Below, one piece after another: positions 44,756 to 53,283 of a stretch of 64,000 nucleotides of DNA. Each line of letters begins with the position of its first letter. Position 1 is the first letter of the stretch. Source of the stretch: Candidatus Zixiibacteriota bacterium (lineage in GTDB: Bacteria; Zixibacteria; MSB-5A5; DSPP01); NCBI GenBank assembly GCA_022614805.1, contig JAKEHY010000016.1, positions 14,013 to 78,012 of the forward strand, written 5' to 3'. A program made the position numbers and the translations under genes. Under the pieces are notes generated by a model. That model was not told the DNA's origin and did not search any database. It worked only from the letters and a program-made list of their open reading frames with translations.

Positions 44756-45775
44756 TCAATAAAGCCTGCAAAACCTATGTCCTAAACTCCCACCTTGTTG
44801 CAGTCCAAGTTTCCAATCTAACACCTTATTTCTTATAAAACGGGCCTCATCCCCAAGATTAACAACATTCAAAAGAGCTTTAGGCTTTGCGGCCTCGAAC
44901 ATCTCCTTAATCACTTCATCTTCCGCTCTGTAGCCAATCAAGAAAATTTCTGTTGCCTGAGCAATCATGTTTTGCGCTATCGTAATTATCCTTTCCTTAA
45001 ACCCTTCAAAATGCTGATACAATTTGGTTGTAAAAGGCAGAAGAATAAGAGGATAGCAATATTGGTTTTCAAATGTATCCGCTGCGATTATTTCCTTTTC
45101 ATCGAGAATTTTATGAGAAGGAGGCCAAACGACTGGTTGCCCAATGGGAGTATTGTTTGCGAACATTTGGCTGCTGGCAAGATTGAGTCGAACCTTTATA
45201 TCCCTGCTTCCTTCAGATCGAGGAATTAGCGGATCGTTTTGCCTTCTTCGGCTAAACCAATTCACTGAGCCATGAGGCTTAAAATAGTTTGACTCAATAT
45301 ATCCATTTATTGTAGTCAAATTAAATCCATAAATCTCCTGTAACGCTCAATCTAAGAGTGTATCGTAATTGAAATTTATTATTCCGAAGTTTTCATCTAT
45401 TGTTCTAAGTTTTTTTAGAAAGCTTCTATAGAGGTTGGTGTCGTTATAGGTATTTGATACACCTTGCAACAAACGCCAGAGGTAGAAGGCGATTTTTCCA
45501 AATTCTGTCCGCTCTGCTTGTATTCTTGAAGGAGTTTTAAGTTTTGTTATTCCAAGCCACCTTTCAGTGAGCCACTGTTCAATAGAATCATTAGGTTTTT
45601 TAGCACGAGAAAACTCCTCAAACTGCCCTTTTGAAAAACCTAACTCATCAAAATAAGATAAATAGCGAGGATGAAATAGCTCGTTGACGAGAGGTGCTCT
45701 CTGACCATCTGAAAATCCTCTCATATTAGCCTGAGAAGCCGCCGATGCACCTGCTCCAAGAATAAAAACTTTCAT
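44756..45775 (-). pseudogene. SIR2-like gene interrupted by one in-frame TGA
   Basis: Two ORFs in the same frame, 45347-45775 and up to 45319-44756, are separated only by TGA at 45347-45349; the nine codons after it continue without a shift. Without the stop the protein would have about 339 residues. The first part has the SIR2-like loop VFILGAGASAASQ and the motif IINFNYDTLLD; the second has KPHGSVNWF, LLPFTTKL and ATEIFLIGYRAEDEVI, as in SIR2_2 proteins. A CGA-to-TGA change in place of Arg would explain it. The gene is AT-rich and lies beside tRNA-Ser, suggesting an acquired defence gene that has been lost. It could also be a sequencing error. Confidence 0.8.
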
Positions 45776-45783
45776 TAGGGCTT

Positions 45784-45789
45784 ATTATA
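45784..45789 (-). promoter_or_regulatory. -10 box of the broken SIR2-like gene
   Basis: A perfect TATAAT on the minus strand, preceded by TTTG and only eight bases from the ATG, so the transcript could be leaderless. No clear -35 is seen. Confidence 0.4.
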
Positions 45790-45884
45790 CAAAATTTTGT
45801 GAGATGTCGAGAACTCTCAAGTTGGCAGGCAAAAAAAGCCCATCAATTCCTCGACGCGCCCCATTGGGGCTCGCTCGGAATAAA

Positions 45885-45971
45885 CGGAGAGGGAGGGATT
45901 CGAACCCTCGAGACCCGCAAGGGCCTAACGGTTTTCGAGACCGCCCCATTCAACCGCTCTGGCACCTCTCC
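45885..45971 (-). tRNA. tRNA-Ser(CGA)
   Basis: An 87-base type II tRNA. Acceptor arms GGAGAGG and CCTCTCC pair, the anticodon loop is CTCGAAA (anticodon CGA, codon UCG), a long variable arm follows, and the T arm contains GGTTCGAATCC. CCA is not encoded. The discriminator is G, as expected for serine. Confidence 0.95.
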
Positions 45972-45990
45972 TGAAAAACCGGGCGAAAAT

Positions 45991-46479
45991 TTACGCCCCT
46001 CCCGTGAAACCCAAAAGCTTTTTGACCAGCTCCGGCCGGGGGCGCAAAAACTGGTAGCCAAGCAGGTTGAAGACCAGAAGCAAAAGACCTTTTTCCACCT
46101 GCCCGCCCAAGACAAAATACGCAAATCCTAAAACGGCGGAAACCAGGCAGAGGGCGTAAATGGTGATGGTGGTGCTCAAAAGAACCCCCGAAAGAGGGGA
46201 CTTGCGTACTTCCGCCAAGGTGGAAAGCCGCGAAGGGGTGAGCAGAAAGTAGCGCATCCAGGCCGCCACCCCCAAATCGGCCAGGGAAACGAGCAGGAAG
46301 AGAATAAAGGTGACGTTCAGCGCCTCCGGCGCCACATGCAAAACGTTGCCGGTGCCGGTCAAAAAGTAGGCCACCAGCAAAAGCCCGGTGGGAATGCCCA
46401 GATTCATAAGCATCCCCCAGATTAAAACCCGCTTTAAGGTCTCTTCAAAAACCTGTCGGGTCATCAATTCCTGAACCAT
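45991..46479 (-). CDS. Four-helix membrane protein, unknown
   Basis: A 162-residue protein with four hydrophobic helices (about 20-42, 55-75, 97-120, 128-146) and short basic loops. No family is recognised. It starts with ATG at 46477-46479, overlapping the tadA stop by one base, so it is co-transcribed with tadA and followed by tRNA-Ser. Confidence 0.7.
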   Translation of the reverse strand: MVQELMTRQVFEETLKRVLIWGMLMNLGIPTGLLLVAYFLTGTGNVLHVAPEALNVTFILFLLVSLADLGVAAWMRYFLLTPSRLSTLAEVRKSPLSGVLLSTTITIYALCLVSAVLGFAYFVLGGQVEKGLLLLVFNLLGYQFLRPRPELVKKLLGFTGGA

Positions 46480-46958
46480 TATTCTTTCGCCTTCTCCGAA
46501 TCGGTCCGCAAAGTTTTGAAAAACTTTTTTAAAAGCGCCTCCGCCTCCGGCAGCGGCTTGAACTCCACTTTTACTTGATGATTGAACTTCCCGTCGGCCA
46601 AAATATCCACCACCGAGCCGCAGGCTCCCGCCTTGGGGTCCTTAGCGGCAAAAACCAGCCGGTCGATACGGGACAAAATGGCCGCCCCGGCGCACATCAC
46701 GCAGGGCTCGAGGGTGGTGAAAAGCGTAACGCCCGAAAGCCGCCAGCCTTCCAAAGTTTGGGCGGCGGCGGTCAAGGCAATCATTTCGGCGTGGGCGGTG
46801 GCGTCCTTCAGCGATTCGACCTGATTATGCCCCCGGCCGACGATGCGGTTTTCAAATACCGCGACTGCCCCGATCGGCACTTCTTTTTTTTCGGCGGCCA
46901 AAAGCGCTTCGGCCAGGGCCTTTTTCATCCAGAAACTGTCATCAGCGGAGGGGAGCAT
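46479..46958 (-). CDS. tadA: tRNA adenosine-34 deaminase
   Basis: Zinc deaminase that makes inosine at the wobble position of tRNA-Arg(ACG). Its 159 residues contain the zinc ligands and proton-shuttle Glu in TAHAEMIALTAAA and PCVMCAGAAIL; VGRGHNQVESLKDATAHAEM and the FAAKDPKAGACGS tail are typical. The ATG at 46956-46958 excludes the longer ORF that runs through the upstream tRNA-Arg gene. Its substrate, tRNA-Arg(ACG), is encoded only 60 bases upstream on the same strand. Confidence 0.95.
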   Translation of the reverse strand: MLPSADDSFWMKKALAEALLAAEKKEVPIGAVAVFENRIVGRGHNQVESLKDATAHAEMIALTAAAQTLEGWRLSGVTLFTTLEPCVMCAGAAILSRIDRLVFAAKDPKAGACGSVVDILADGKFNHQVKVEFKPLPEAEALLKKFFKTLRTDSEKAKE

Positions 46959-47016
46959 ATCGGTTATGTTTCTTACTTGCAGTCGGCTGGAACTCGACCG
47001 TTTTTTCGAATTAAAG

Positions 47017-47090
47017 CGCGCCCAGGAGGAGTCGAACCCCCAACCTTCTGATCCGTAGTCAGATGCTCTATCCAATTGAGCTATGGGCGC
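47017..47090 (-). tRNA. tRNA-Arg(ACG)
   Basis: A 74-base tRNA. Acceptor arms GCGCCCA and TGGGCGC pair, the D arm is AGCTCAATTGGATAGAGC, the anticodon loop is CTACGGA (anticodon ACG) and the T arm GGGGGTTCGACTCCTCC. CCA is not encoded. The A34 is the TadA target. Confidence 0.95.
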
Positions 47091-47096
47091 ACATAC

Positions 47097-47813
47097 TTAC
47101 TTAAACCACTTCTCTTCCAAACCGTGCAAAACCCCGGAAGTTTCCAGTTCCGTCAAAGCCGCATTGAACCTTTCCAGCCGCGGGTCCCCCTTGCGCAAAG
47201 CTATGCCGTAGTTCTCCGAGGTCAAGGTGGTGTCCAAAAGCCGGGCGGATTTCTTCAAGGCGACAAAGCGGGCCGAAACCGGCCGGTCGTTGACGATGGC
47301 GTCCAGTTGTCCGTTTTCCAAATCGATAAAAGCAGCCGAGATGGCATCGAAGCTCATCACCTTGGCATTCGGCACGGTGCCCGCCAGTTTTTCGCCAGTG
47401 GTGCCCAACTGTGCGCCAATCTTTTTTCCCTTCAGGTCCGTAAACGATTTAATCTTTTCCTCGTTGACGCGCACGGCAATCGACTGCCCCGCATTCATAT
47501 ACGGTGTTGTGAAATCGACCTCCTTCTCTCGCTCCGGCGTGATGGTAAAAGAGGAAATGATGGCGTCATATTTACCGGTCTTAAGCCCGGCGACGATGCC
47601 GTCGAACGGCACCTCGACATATTCGACTTGGTATCCCATCCGGCCGGCCAAAGAATCCATCAAGTCGATGTCGAATCCGGCAATTTTGCCGCTCTGAACG
47701 TCTTTATATTCCATCGGCGGATAGGTGGTGTCCGTCCCGACTTTCAAAACCTGCGTCCCTTTTTTGGCGCAGGCCAGGGCCAAAAATAAAAAAAACCACG
47801 CGAATTTCTTCAC
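47097..47813 (-). CDS. Amino-acid-type solute-binding lipoprotein
   Basis: A 238-residue extracellular solute-binding protein of family 3. A short signal with LFLALAC gives a lipobox (cysteine 15). LKVGTDTTYPPMEYKDVQSGKIAGFDIDL in part, then VEVPFDGIVAGLKTGKYDAIISSFTITPEREKEVDFTTPY, is classic for amino-acid binding proteins, and NYGIALRKGD is the second-lobe motif. No permease or ATPase gene lies beside it, so the partner is elsewhere or the protein works as a receptor. The start is GTG at 47813. Confidence 0.92.
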   Translation of the reverse strand: MKKFAWFFLFLALACAKKGTQVLKVGTDTTYPPMEYKDVQSGKIAGFDIDLMDSLAGRMGYQVEYVEVPFDGIVAGLKTGKYDAIISSFTITPEREKEVDFTTPYMNAGQSIAVRVNEEKIKSFTDLKGKKIGAQLGTTGEKLAGTVPNAKVMSFDAISAAFIDLENGQLDAIVNDRPVSARFVALKKSARLLDTTLTSENYGIALRKGDPRLERFNAALTELETSGVLHGLEEKWFK

Positions 47814-47830
47814 AACCTCGTAAAGATAAT

Positions 47831-47868
47831 AAAAATCCCGCCGGTTTCAAAGAAGTCCAACCGGCGGG
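47831..47868 (-). terminator. Terminator behind the cysteine-motif secreted protein gene
   Basis: On the minus strand CCCGCCGGTT and AACCGGCGGG enclose a 12-base loop and are followed by ATTTTTATT. It begins 12 bases after the gene's stop. Confidence 0.85.
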
Positions 47869-47879
47869 AAAATGTAGGG

Positions 47880-48266
47880 TTACTTCGCTTCCGCCACCGT
47901 GTTGAGGTTGAAAATCTTGGCCCCGCCCCGCTCAAACCAGCGGCCGGTCAAAGCCACCTTCTTGCCCGCAAACGGCTGCAAATCAGCGTTCGCCCCGGTG
48001 TGTCCTTTGACCACTAGATATACATTGCCGGTCTTATCTTCCAGAATCCCCATCGGCACGCCCCGTTTGGCGCAGGAAGCGGCACAGGCAGCGTGCTCGG
48101 GTCCTCTCGATTCGTGGTCCGCGTAGCAGGAAATGCAAATGACTTCGCCGACCAGCTTCGCCTCCGTTTTCGGGGCGGCTTCGGTCTTTCCTTTCGTGTC
48201 GGAAGCCAAGACCGCAACCGAAGCAACCAAGGCCGCCGTTGCGGCCGCCATTAAAACTTTCTTCAT
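47880..48266 (-). CDS. Secreted protein with CxxC...C...C motif, unknown
   Basis: A 128-residue protein with a signal peptide (MKKVLMAAATAALVASVAVLA). The core GEVICISCYADHESRGPEH, then AACAASCAKRGVPMGIL, holds four or five Cys and two His that could bind metal or form disulfides, and LVVKGHTGANADLQPFAGKKVALTG follows. Small secreted proteins with a C-Y...H..CA..CAK.G.P.G pattern are common in Acidobacteria-like and related genomes but have no assigned function that I know of. GAAAGGAGGAATT precedes ATG 48266. Confidence 0.8.
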   Translation of the reverse strand: MKKVLMAAATAALVASVAVLASDTKGKTEAAPKTEAKLVGEVICISCYADHESRGPEHAACAASCAKRGVPMGILEDKTGNVYLVVKGHTGANADLQPFAGKKVALTGRWFERGGAKIFNLNTVAEAK

Positions 48267-48334
48267 AATTCCTCCTTTCATAGTTGGTATACTCTTTTAC
48301 CCAAAAAACTATTGGTTCGTCTTAAGAAAGATTT

Positions 48335-49348
48335 CTAAGATTTTGGATTAAACAGGGAAGGCAGAAATTTCACACCATCGGCATTGATTTTTAAAGAGGG
48401 CGTCTCCAAAGGGGCTTCCAGCGACTGGGCGTCGAACCCCCGCTGGCGCAAAATTTCAGCGAATTCGACGAAGCCGTGCAAGGTGTACACTTTTTCCGGC
48501 TGCGCTTCTTCGAGGTAGGCCAAAAGCTGGGCAAAATCGGCATGGTCGGAGAGGGGCAAAACCTCGTCCGCTTTGAACGACTGCCGGCTGCCTTCGTCCA
48601 GCCCCCAGCCGGAAAGGAAAAAAACCTTTTTCGGCGCCAGCTGCGCCGCCATCCGCGAACGCCATAAATAAGGAGGAATAATGACCGCTTTTCGGGCCGT
48701 CGATTGATTGGATAAAACGTCCAGATTTTTGAACTCGACCCCGCAGCGGGCGTAAATCTTGCAAATTTCAAAAATCGTGGGATGCACGAAAACCGCATAC
48801 CCCCGCTCCCCCAAAAGCTTGGCCGCTTCCTGTGACTTGCCGAGTGGATAGGCCAAAAAAATCGGCGTTTTCCCCTGGGCAAACGTTTCCTCCGTCTTCC
48901 GGCAAATCAAATCGGCCACTTCCTCCCGGGTGGGAAACTGGTAGCGCGGCAGGCCGTAGGTCGATTCCATAATCACGATGTCCGACTTGGGAATCTCGGC
49001 CGGCGGCGAAGTCCAGCCGGGGCTCAAGGTAAAGTCGCCGGTGTAAACAATCCGTTTGCCGCGATGCTCCAGCAAAATCTGCGCCCCGCCGAGGATGTGG
49101 CCGGAGGGAAAAAGTTCCACTTTGACCCCGCCGATGGTTTGCTTCCGCCGCAGGGGCAAAGCCCGCGCCACCACTTTTTTGTAGCGGTGGCGGAAAAACA
49201 AAAGGGTCTCCGGCGTGGCCAGGACTTTCCGGTGGGGGGCGATATGGTCAAAATGGGCGTGGGAAACGAAAGAAAAATCAACCTTGGTGCGGGCATCCAG
49301 ATGGAACGGAACCCCCTCTATTTTTATCCCTTTTTCGAAGGAAATCAT
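48335..49348 (-). CDS. Metallo-beta-lactamase-fold nuclease-like protein
   Basis: A 337-residue protein with the MBL motif [14 protein letters not shown] (HxHxDH), later [14 protein letters not shown] and [11 protein letters not shown], and a C-terminal RMMBL-type end with [13 protein letters not shown] and YTLHGF. This is the beta-CASP/RNase-J or YSH1-like architecture used in RNA or DNA end processing. The beta-CASP middle is short and divergent, so an exonuclease role is a family inference. The ATG at 49346-49348 overlaps the stop of the adenosine-specific kinase gene (ATGA). Confidence 0.87.
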   Translation of the reverse strand: MISFEKGIKIEGVPFHLDARTKVDFSFVSHAHFDHIAPHRKVLATPETLLFFRHRYKKVVARALPLRRKQTIGGVKVELFPSGHILGGAQILLEHRGKRIVYTGDFTLSPGWTSPPAEIPKSDIVIMESTYGLPRYQFPTREEVADLICRKTEETFAQGKTPIFLAYPLGKSQEAAKLLGERGYAVFVHPTIFEICKIYARCGVEFKNLDVLSNQSTARKAVIIPPYLWRSRMAAQLAPKKVFFLSGWGLDEGSRQSFKADEVLPLSDHADFAQLLAYLEEAQPEKVYTLHGFVEFAEILRQRGFDAQSLEAPLETPSLKINADGVKFLPSLFNPKS

Positions 49349-49827
49349 CGCTTGTATCCGATTTTGCGCAAGAATTCTTTTCGTTTGACTACATCCTCGG
49401 CGGTTTCGACCCCTTTCGGCTTGGAGCCGTCCACGACCCCCAGAACTGCCCGCCCCTGTTCCGTTTCCGCCAAAATGACCTCGACCGGATTGGCGGTGGC
49501 GCAAAAAACCCGACAGACCTCCGGACAGTTTTTAATCTGATTCAAAACGTTTATCGGAAACCCGCTTTTGATGAAGACCAGAAAGGAATGCCCCACCGAA
49601 ATCTTCAAAAGCTCCCGTTCGGCCTTTTTCTTCAATTCATCATCGTTTCCGTCCGAGCGGATGAGGCAGGGGCCGGAGGCCTCCGAAAAGGCCAGCCCAA
49701 ACTTCAAGGCTACACCGGAGCCGACTAAGATTTCGTACAAATCCTCGGCCGTCTTGATGAAATGGCTGTGGCCGAAGATTAGGTTGGCGTCCGCCGGAAG
49801 GTCAATCTTTACGGAAAGGGTATTCAT
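49345..49827 (-). CDS. Adenosine-specific kinase (DUF355)
   Basis: A 160-residue protein of the DUF355 family. Diagnostic parts are [40 protein letters not shown] and [31 protein letters not shown] thermophile homologue binds adenosine nucleotides and was reported to have adenosine-phosphorylating activity. It is translationally coupled to the MBL nuclease-like gene. GAGAAGAGA precedes the ATG. A small operon for nucleotide salvage after RNA decay is a guess. Confidence 0.9.
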   Translation of the reverse strand: MNTLSVKIDLPADANLIFGHSHFIKTAEDLYEILVGSGVALKFGLAFSEASGPCLIRSDGNDDELKKKAERELLKISVGHSFLVFIKSGFPINVLNQIKNCPEVCRVFCATANPVEVILAETEQGRAVLGVVDGSKPKGVETAEDVVKRKEFLRKIGYKR

Positions 49828-49853
49828 TCTCTTCTCTATCCCAAAGTTAATCC

Positions 49854-51866
49854 TTATTCAATTTTCTGCAAGGCAATCGATTTAATTTCAAATGCATCCC
49901 CAATTTGTATCTGGTCCACCACATCCATTCCATTCACGACCCGGCCAAATATAGTATATCGCCCGTCCAGATGGGGCTGGGGGGCGTGGCAAATAAAAAA
50001 CTGGCTTCCGCCGGTATCCTTCCCGGAAAGCGCCATTCCCACCGTTCCCCGCTCGTAGGTCAGGCCGTTGTATTCGCAGCGGATGGTGTATCCCGGCCCC
50101 CCCCAGCCGTCCCCCCGGTTGCAGCCGTCCTGCACCACAAAGTTGGGGACGACCCGGTGGAAGGCCCGCCCGCTGAAGTATCCCTTGGCGCACAAAAGCC
50201 AAAAGTTGGCCGCCGTGCGGGGAGCCCGGTCCCCCAAAAGCTCGATGGTCACGTCTCCCTCTTCGGTCGCCAGGGTGACGAAAACGTGATACTCCTGCAA
50301 ACGGTGAACGTAATCCAGAATCGAATCCTCCTGAATAGTAGGCCGAAACGTCCCCAGCCGGTGGGAAAAATCCCGGCCGGCCGATTTCCCCAATTCAATC
50401 GCTTTTTTGCGAATCAGCCGGTCCGGGTCGGCCAAACCCATCCTCAAAAGCGAATCCACCCGCTCATCACCTTTGGCCGCCGCGCCCGAATCGACTAAAA
50501 CCTTGGCCGCATCCAGCCAGGAAAGCTTGAAGTCGATTTCCTTCTCGTTGATGTTTTTTTGATATACTTCGACAATATCTGAAAGCATCGACGTATCCTT
50601 GCGCACCCCGATGATTTCACAGGCCGTTGCCGCCATCGCAAAATCATCGCTGCCAAGCCCCGTCTGCAAATACGGCCGCAGGTCTTTGTCTTTATATTCT
50701 CCCATCCCTCCCAACGCGGCGTATCGTACCCGATAGTCGGGGTCGCTGATGAGTTTCTTCAAGACTTCAAAGGCCTCTGCCTGTCCGACGGTTCCAAGCC
50801 CTTCCGCCGCCTTGGCCCGCACCCGCCACTCCTCATCTGTGGCCAGCCTGTCCAGGTCCTTGACCACCGCGGCGCTTTTGTACGAGGCCAGAGCCACAGC
50901 CGCCCAGGCCCGCAGAAATGTCTCCGGACGCTTGGCCAGCCGTCGCAGCAGCTCTGTCCCCGCTGCATCCTTGAGCGTTCCCAAGGCCATTGCCGCTTCG
51001 ACTGTCAGATGATAGTTCGGCTGCCGCTTCGCCAGTTCTTCGGTCAAGATTCTTCTCAAAACCGGCGCCTGTCCGGTCGCCTCCATCGCCGCCAGGGCCC
51101 GACAGGCGTTCACCCGAACCTTCCAATCCGGGTCGGCCTGCACCAGCCCGGCCACCTCCGGGGCCGCCTGTTTAACTTTCAATGCGCCAAGTGGACGTAC
51201 CACTTGTGCGCGCACATAGCCGTCCGCATCGTTAATCGATTGTTGCAAAGCCGAAATGGCGGCCGAATCCGGAAAACGGGCCAAAGACCAGGCCGCCCCG
51301 AAGCGCACCCGGGGAACCGAATCGGAAAGCAGGTAGGACAGACCGGGCGTAAGCCGTCGGCTCTTGAACTTCCAGGCCGAAACCGCCGCGGCGTACCGGA
51401 CAGTCGGACTTTGATGTAAAAGCAACTTGTCAACAATGGGCACCGAGCCGCTGTCCGCGAGCTTGGCAAGCGCCTCCACCGCTCCGGCCGCCAGCTCCGG
51501 CGGCCCGTCCAAAGCCGCTTCCTCCAAGGCCAGGCGCCCCTTTTTTCCCCCCATCTGGCCCAAAGCAAAAGCCGCCTCGGACGAAATCCGGTAGCCCCGG
51601 AATTTCAGGATGGGAATGAGGACCTCGGCGGTCAGGGTGTCCCCGATGATGCCCAATGTCCGCACGGTGCGGAGGGCCAGTTCCGAATTCGGGTCGGCAT
51701 TCGCGAGGGTGATAAAGCGGGCCGCCTGCGGCCAGTTGACGGCCGAACTGTCCTCCATCATCAAAAGAGAATCATACTCCGCCCGCCAGGCAGATTTTGC
51801 CCCAGACTCCTCAAAAAAAGCGAACATCGCTGCCAGAAAGAGAAAGTAGGGGGGTTTTACCTTCAC
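49854..51866 (-). CDS. HEAT-repeat protein with C-terminal cyclophilin domain
   Basis: A 670-residue exported protein. The N-terminus (GTG start) has a hydrophobic segment ([19 protein letters not shown]). Residues about 50-490 are HEAT/PBS-like helical repeats ([52 protein letters not shown]). The last 160 residues are a peptidyl-prolyl isomerase: [53 protein letters not shown] and [19 protein letters not shown]. The active-site Arg and Phe are present, so it should be active. A periplasmic folding scaffold is inferred. Confidence 0.9.
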   Translation of the reverse strand: MKVKPPYFLFLAAMFAFFEESGAKSAWRAEYDSLLMMEDSSAVNWPQAARFITLANADPNSELALRTVRTLGIIGDTLTAEVLIPILKFRGYRISSEAAFALGQMGGKKGRLALEEAALDGPPELAAGAVEALAKLADSGSVPIVDKLLLHQSPTVRYAAAVSAWKFKSRRLTPGLSYLLSDSVPRVRFGAAWSLARFPDSAAISALQQSINDADGYVRAQVVRPLGALKVKQAAPEVAGLVQADPDWKVRVNACRALAAMEATGQAPVLRRILTEELAKRQPNYHLTVEAAMALGTLKDAAGTELLRRLAKRPETFLRAWAAVALASYKSAAVVKDLDRLATDEEWRVRAKAAEGLGTVGQAEAFEVLKKLISDPDYRVRYAALGGMGEYKDKDLRPYLQTGLGSDDFAMAATACEIIGVRKDTSMLSDIVEVYQKNINEKEIDFKLSWLDAAKVLVDSGAAAKGDERVDSLLRMGLADPDRLIRKKAIELGKSAGRDFSHRLGTFRPTIQEDSILDYVHRLQEYHVFVTLATEEGDVTIELLGDRAPRTAANFWLLCAKGYFSGRAFHRVVPNFVVQDGCNRGDGWGGPGYTIRCEYNGLTYERGTVGMALSGKDTGGSQFFICHAPQPHLDGRYTIFGRVVNGMDVVDQIQIGDAFEIKSIALQKIE

Positions 51867-51977
51867 GGCGGCGCTAAAGATACCCTTTCATTTTCAAATG
51901 CAAAAGAACTCTTTTCTTGCCAAAAAAGGAATGGAAAAGGCCGTATAATTGCGTATATTTGAACGAGAGACCGGCAA

Positions 51978-52154
51978 ATGAAGCGGCATCTTTGGCTGAC
52001 CATAGGGGCAACTGTCCTTTTTTATTTTGAAGCCGGCTTGCAGGCCCAACCGGCCTACCAGCGGGGAGTTTCCGCCATACCTGCTACCGACCCCGCCGGA
52101 CCCGCATTCTGGCCCACTTCCGATCCGGTGTTGGAAAAGCTACACCGAATTTAG
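51978..52154 (+). pseudogene. Orphan signal-peptide ORF, possible 5' fragment
   Basis: A 58-codon ORF beginning with a signal peptide (MKRHLWLTIGATVLFYFEAG) and ending abruptly after FWPTSDPVLEKLHRI. The mature part is only about 35 residues with no known domain. It reads like the first part of a longer exported protein, cut just before the operon at 52285. It could also be a genuine small secreted peptide. Confidence 0.4.
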
Positions 52155-52284
52155 GATATGATTCAGTAATGAAGCCGGTCATACCAAAAATCTCCTGATT
52201 TGACAACAGGTTATCAGCTGGCAAGGCCTTTGCTTGCAAATATGGGTATGATACCGAAGAATCGATTAAGGAGGTTTGTTGATT

Positions 52285-52731
52285 ATGCCGGAAATTAAGC
52301 TGATTGAACTCCATATGGCTTCAGCCCATTTTCCAATTGCACTGCTTATGTCGAACGCCTTTTTCGACGTGGCCGGGCGTTTGTTGAAAAGGCAGGCGTT
52401 GCGCACTACATCCTATTGGATTCACCTTCTCGGGGTTATATCAGCGGTGGTGACGATTCTCTTAGGAGCTTTGGGAAACCCTTATCTGGAAGATGTAGGT
52501 CTTTTGGGGAATCCTTGGACAGATTATGGCAATAAAATGACCCAGAAGGCGGTTCAACACTCCTGGTTCGGAATCGTTAGCTTCCTGTTATTTGCCGTTC
52601 TGGCGGTCTGGCGGGTAAAAAGGAAGGATGAGTTCTTGAGAGCCGAATTGGGTATCTATCTGTTTGCCACGGGAGTGGGCGTTGCCCTGCTCGGGCTGAC
52701 AGGCTATCTTGGCAGTCACGTGATGGATTAA
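52285..52731 (+). CDS. DUF2231-like four-helix membrane protein
   Basis: A 148-residue membrane protein with four helices. IELHMASAHFPIALLMSNAFFDVAG starts the DUF2231 pattern with a histidine in helix 1, and WIHLLGVISAVVTILLGALG, HSWFGIVSFLLFAVLAVW and LLGLTGYLGSHVMD follow, each helix carrying or flanked by a His. DUF2231 proteins are thought to be haem or metal-handling membrane proteins. The ATG at 52285 has AGGAGG ten bases upstream. First gene of a four-gene operon with two secreted cysteine-rich proteins and a barrel. Confidence 0.82.
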   Translation: MPEIKLIELHMASAHFPIALLMSNAFFDVAGRLLKRQALRTTSYWIHLLGVISAVVTILLGALGNPYLEDVGLLGNPWTDYGNKMTQKAVQHSWFGIVSFLLFAVLAVWRVKRKDEFLRAELGIYLFATGVGVALLGLTGYLGSHVMD

Positions 52732-52767
52732 AGTGAAACTAAAAACCAAAAAAACAAAGGAGGAAAT

Positions 52768-53280
52768 ATGAAGAACAGGTTGGTTGGAAAGATTTGGCTT
52801 GGTGCGCTCGCCATTCTGCTGGCGTTTGCACCTGCCCGTTCTGGGCGGGCCCACGAAGCTAAATGCCCGCACTGTGAGGCTGACGTGGCTCAAGACACAC
52901 CGGAGCAGGACAACGAGGTGGCCTTGAAGTACGGGAAAAAGCGGATCGAGTACCGTTGCGTGATGTGCGCCATCGCGGACGCCGAGAAATCCTACAAGGG
53001 AGATTTGAAAATTCTGGCGCCAAGCGAGAAAAAAGGGAAACCGGTTGAAATTTCCCGCATAGAGGGAAAGTGGTCCGCGCCGGAGAGCACGGTGTTCATC
53101 GGCCACAAAATAAAGCACCGCTATTGCGAAAGGGGCTACCGGGCTTTCACCACGATGGCCGCCTTCACGGTGCACGTGGAAAAGAACAAGGCGCAGCTGA
53201 AGGGCGCCAAGCCCATAACGCTTGCCGAAATCGTCCAGATCGCTAAAAGCGACGTGGTTGAAGACAAAAAGGAGAAGTAA
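52768..53280 (+). CDS. Secreted five-cysteine-domain protein, NosL-like candidate
   Basis: A 170-residue exported protein. The signal peptide runs to about residue 28 (IWLGALAILLAFAPARSGRA). The mature part has C33-x-H-C36, then YRCVMCA (C64, C67), and KHRYCERGYRAF (C120). The same framework, with spacings 27, 2 and 53, recurs in the C-terminus of the 540-residue neighbour. The C-x2-C/late Cys layout recalls copper-binding NosL proteins, but no NosL match can be proven by eye. AAAGGAGGAAAT precedes the ATG. Metal or persulfide binding in the periplasm is inferred. Confidence 0.72.
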   Translation: MKNRLVGKIWLGALAILLAFAPARSGRAHEAKCPHCEADVAQDTPEQDNEVALKYGKKRIEYRCVMCAIADAEKSYKGDLKILAPSEKKGKPVEISRIEGKWSAPESTVFIGHKIKHRYCERGYRAFTTMAAFTVHVEKNKAQLKGAKPITLAEIVQIAKSDVVEDKKEK

Positions 53281-53283
53281 ATC

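Noticed and set aside
45347-45349. TGA as selenocysteine or reassigned codon in the SIR2-like gene
   Set aside because: TGA ends many other genes here, no selenocysteine hairpin is seen after it, and SIR2-like proteins have no catalytic Cys at this place.
44674-45884. SIR2-like region as an element integrated at tRNA-Ser with a duplicated tRNA end
   Set aside because: I looked for a copy of the tRNA 3' end near 44.7 kb and found none; no integrase is present.
46959-47075. Upstream extension of tadA
   Set aside because: It passes through the tRNA-Arg gene; the ATG at 46958 gives a normal TadA.
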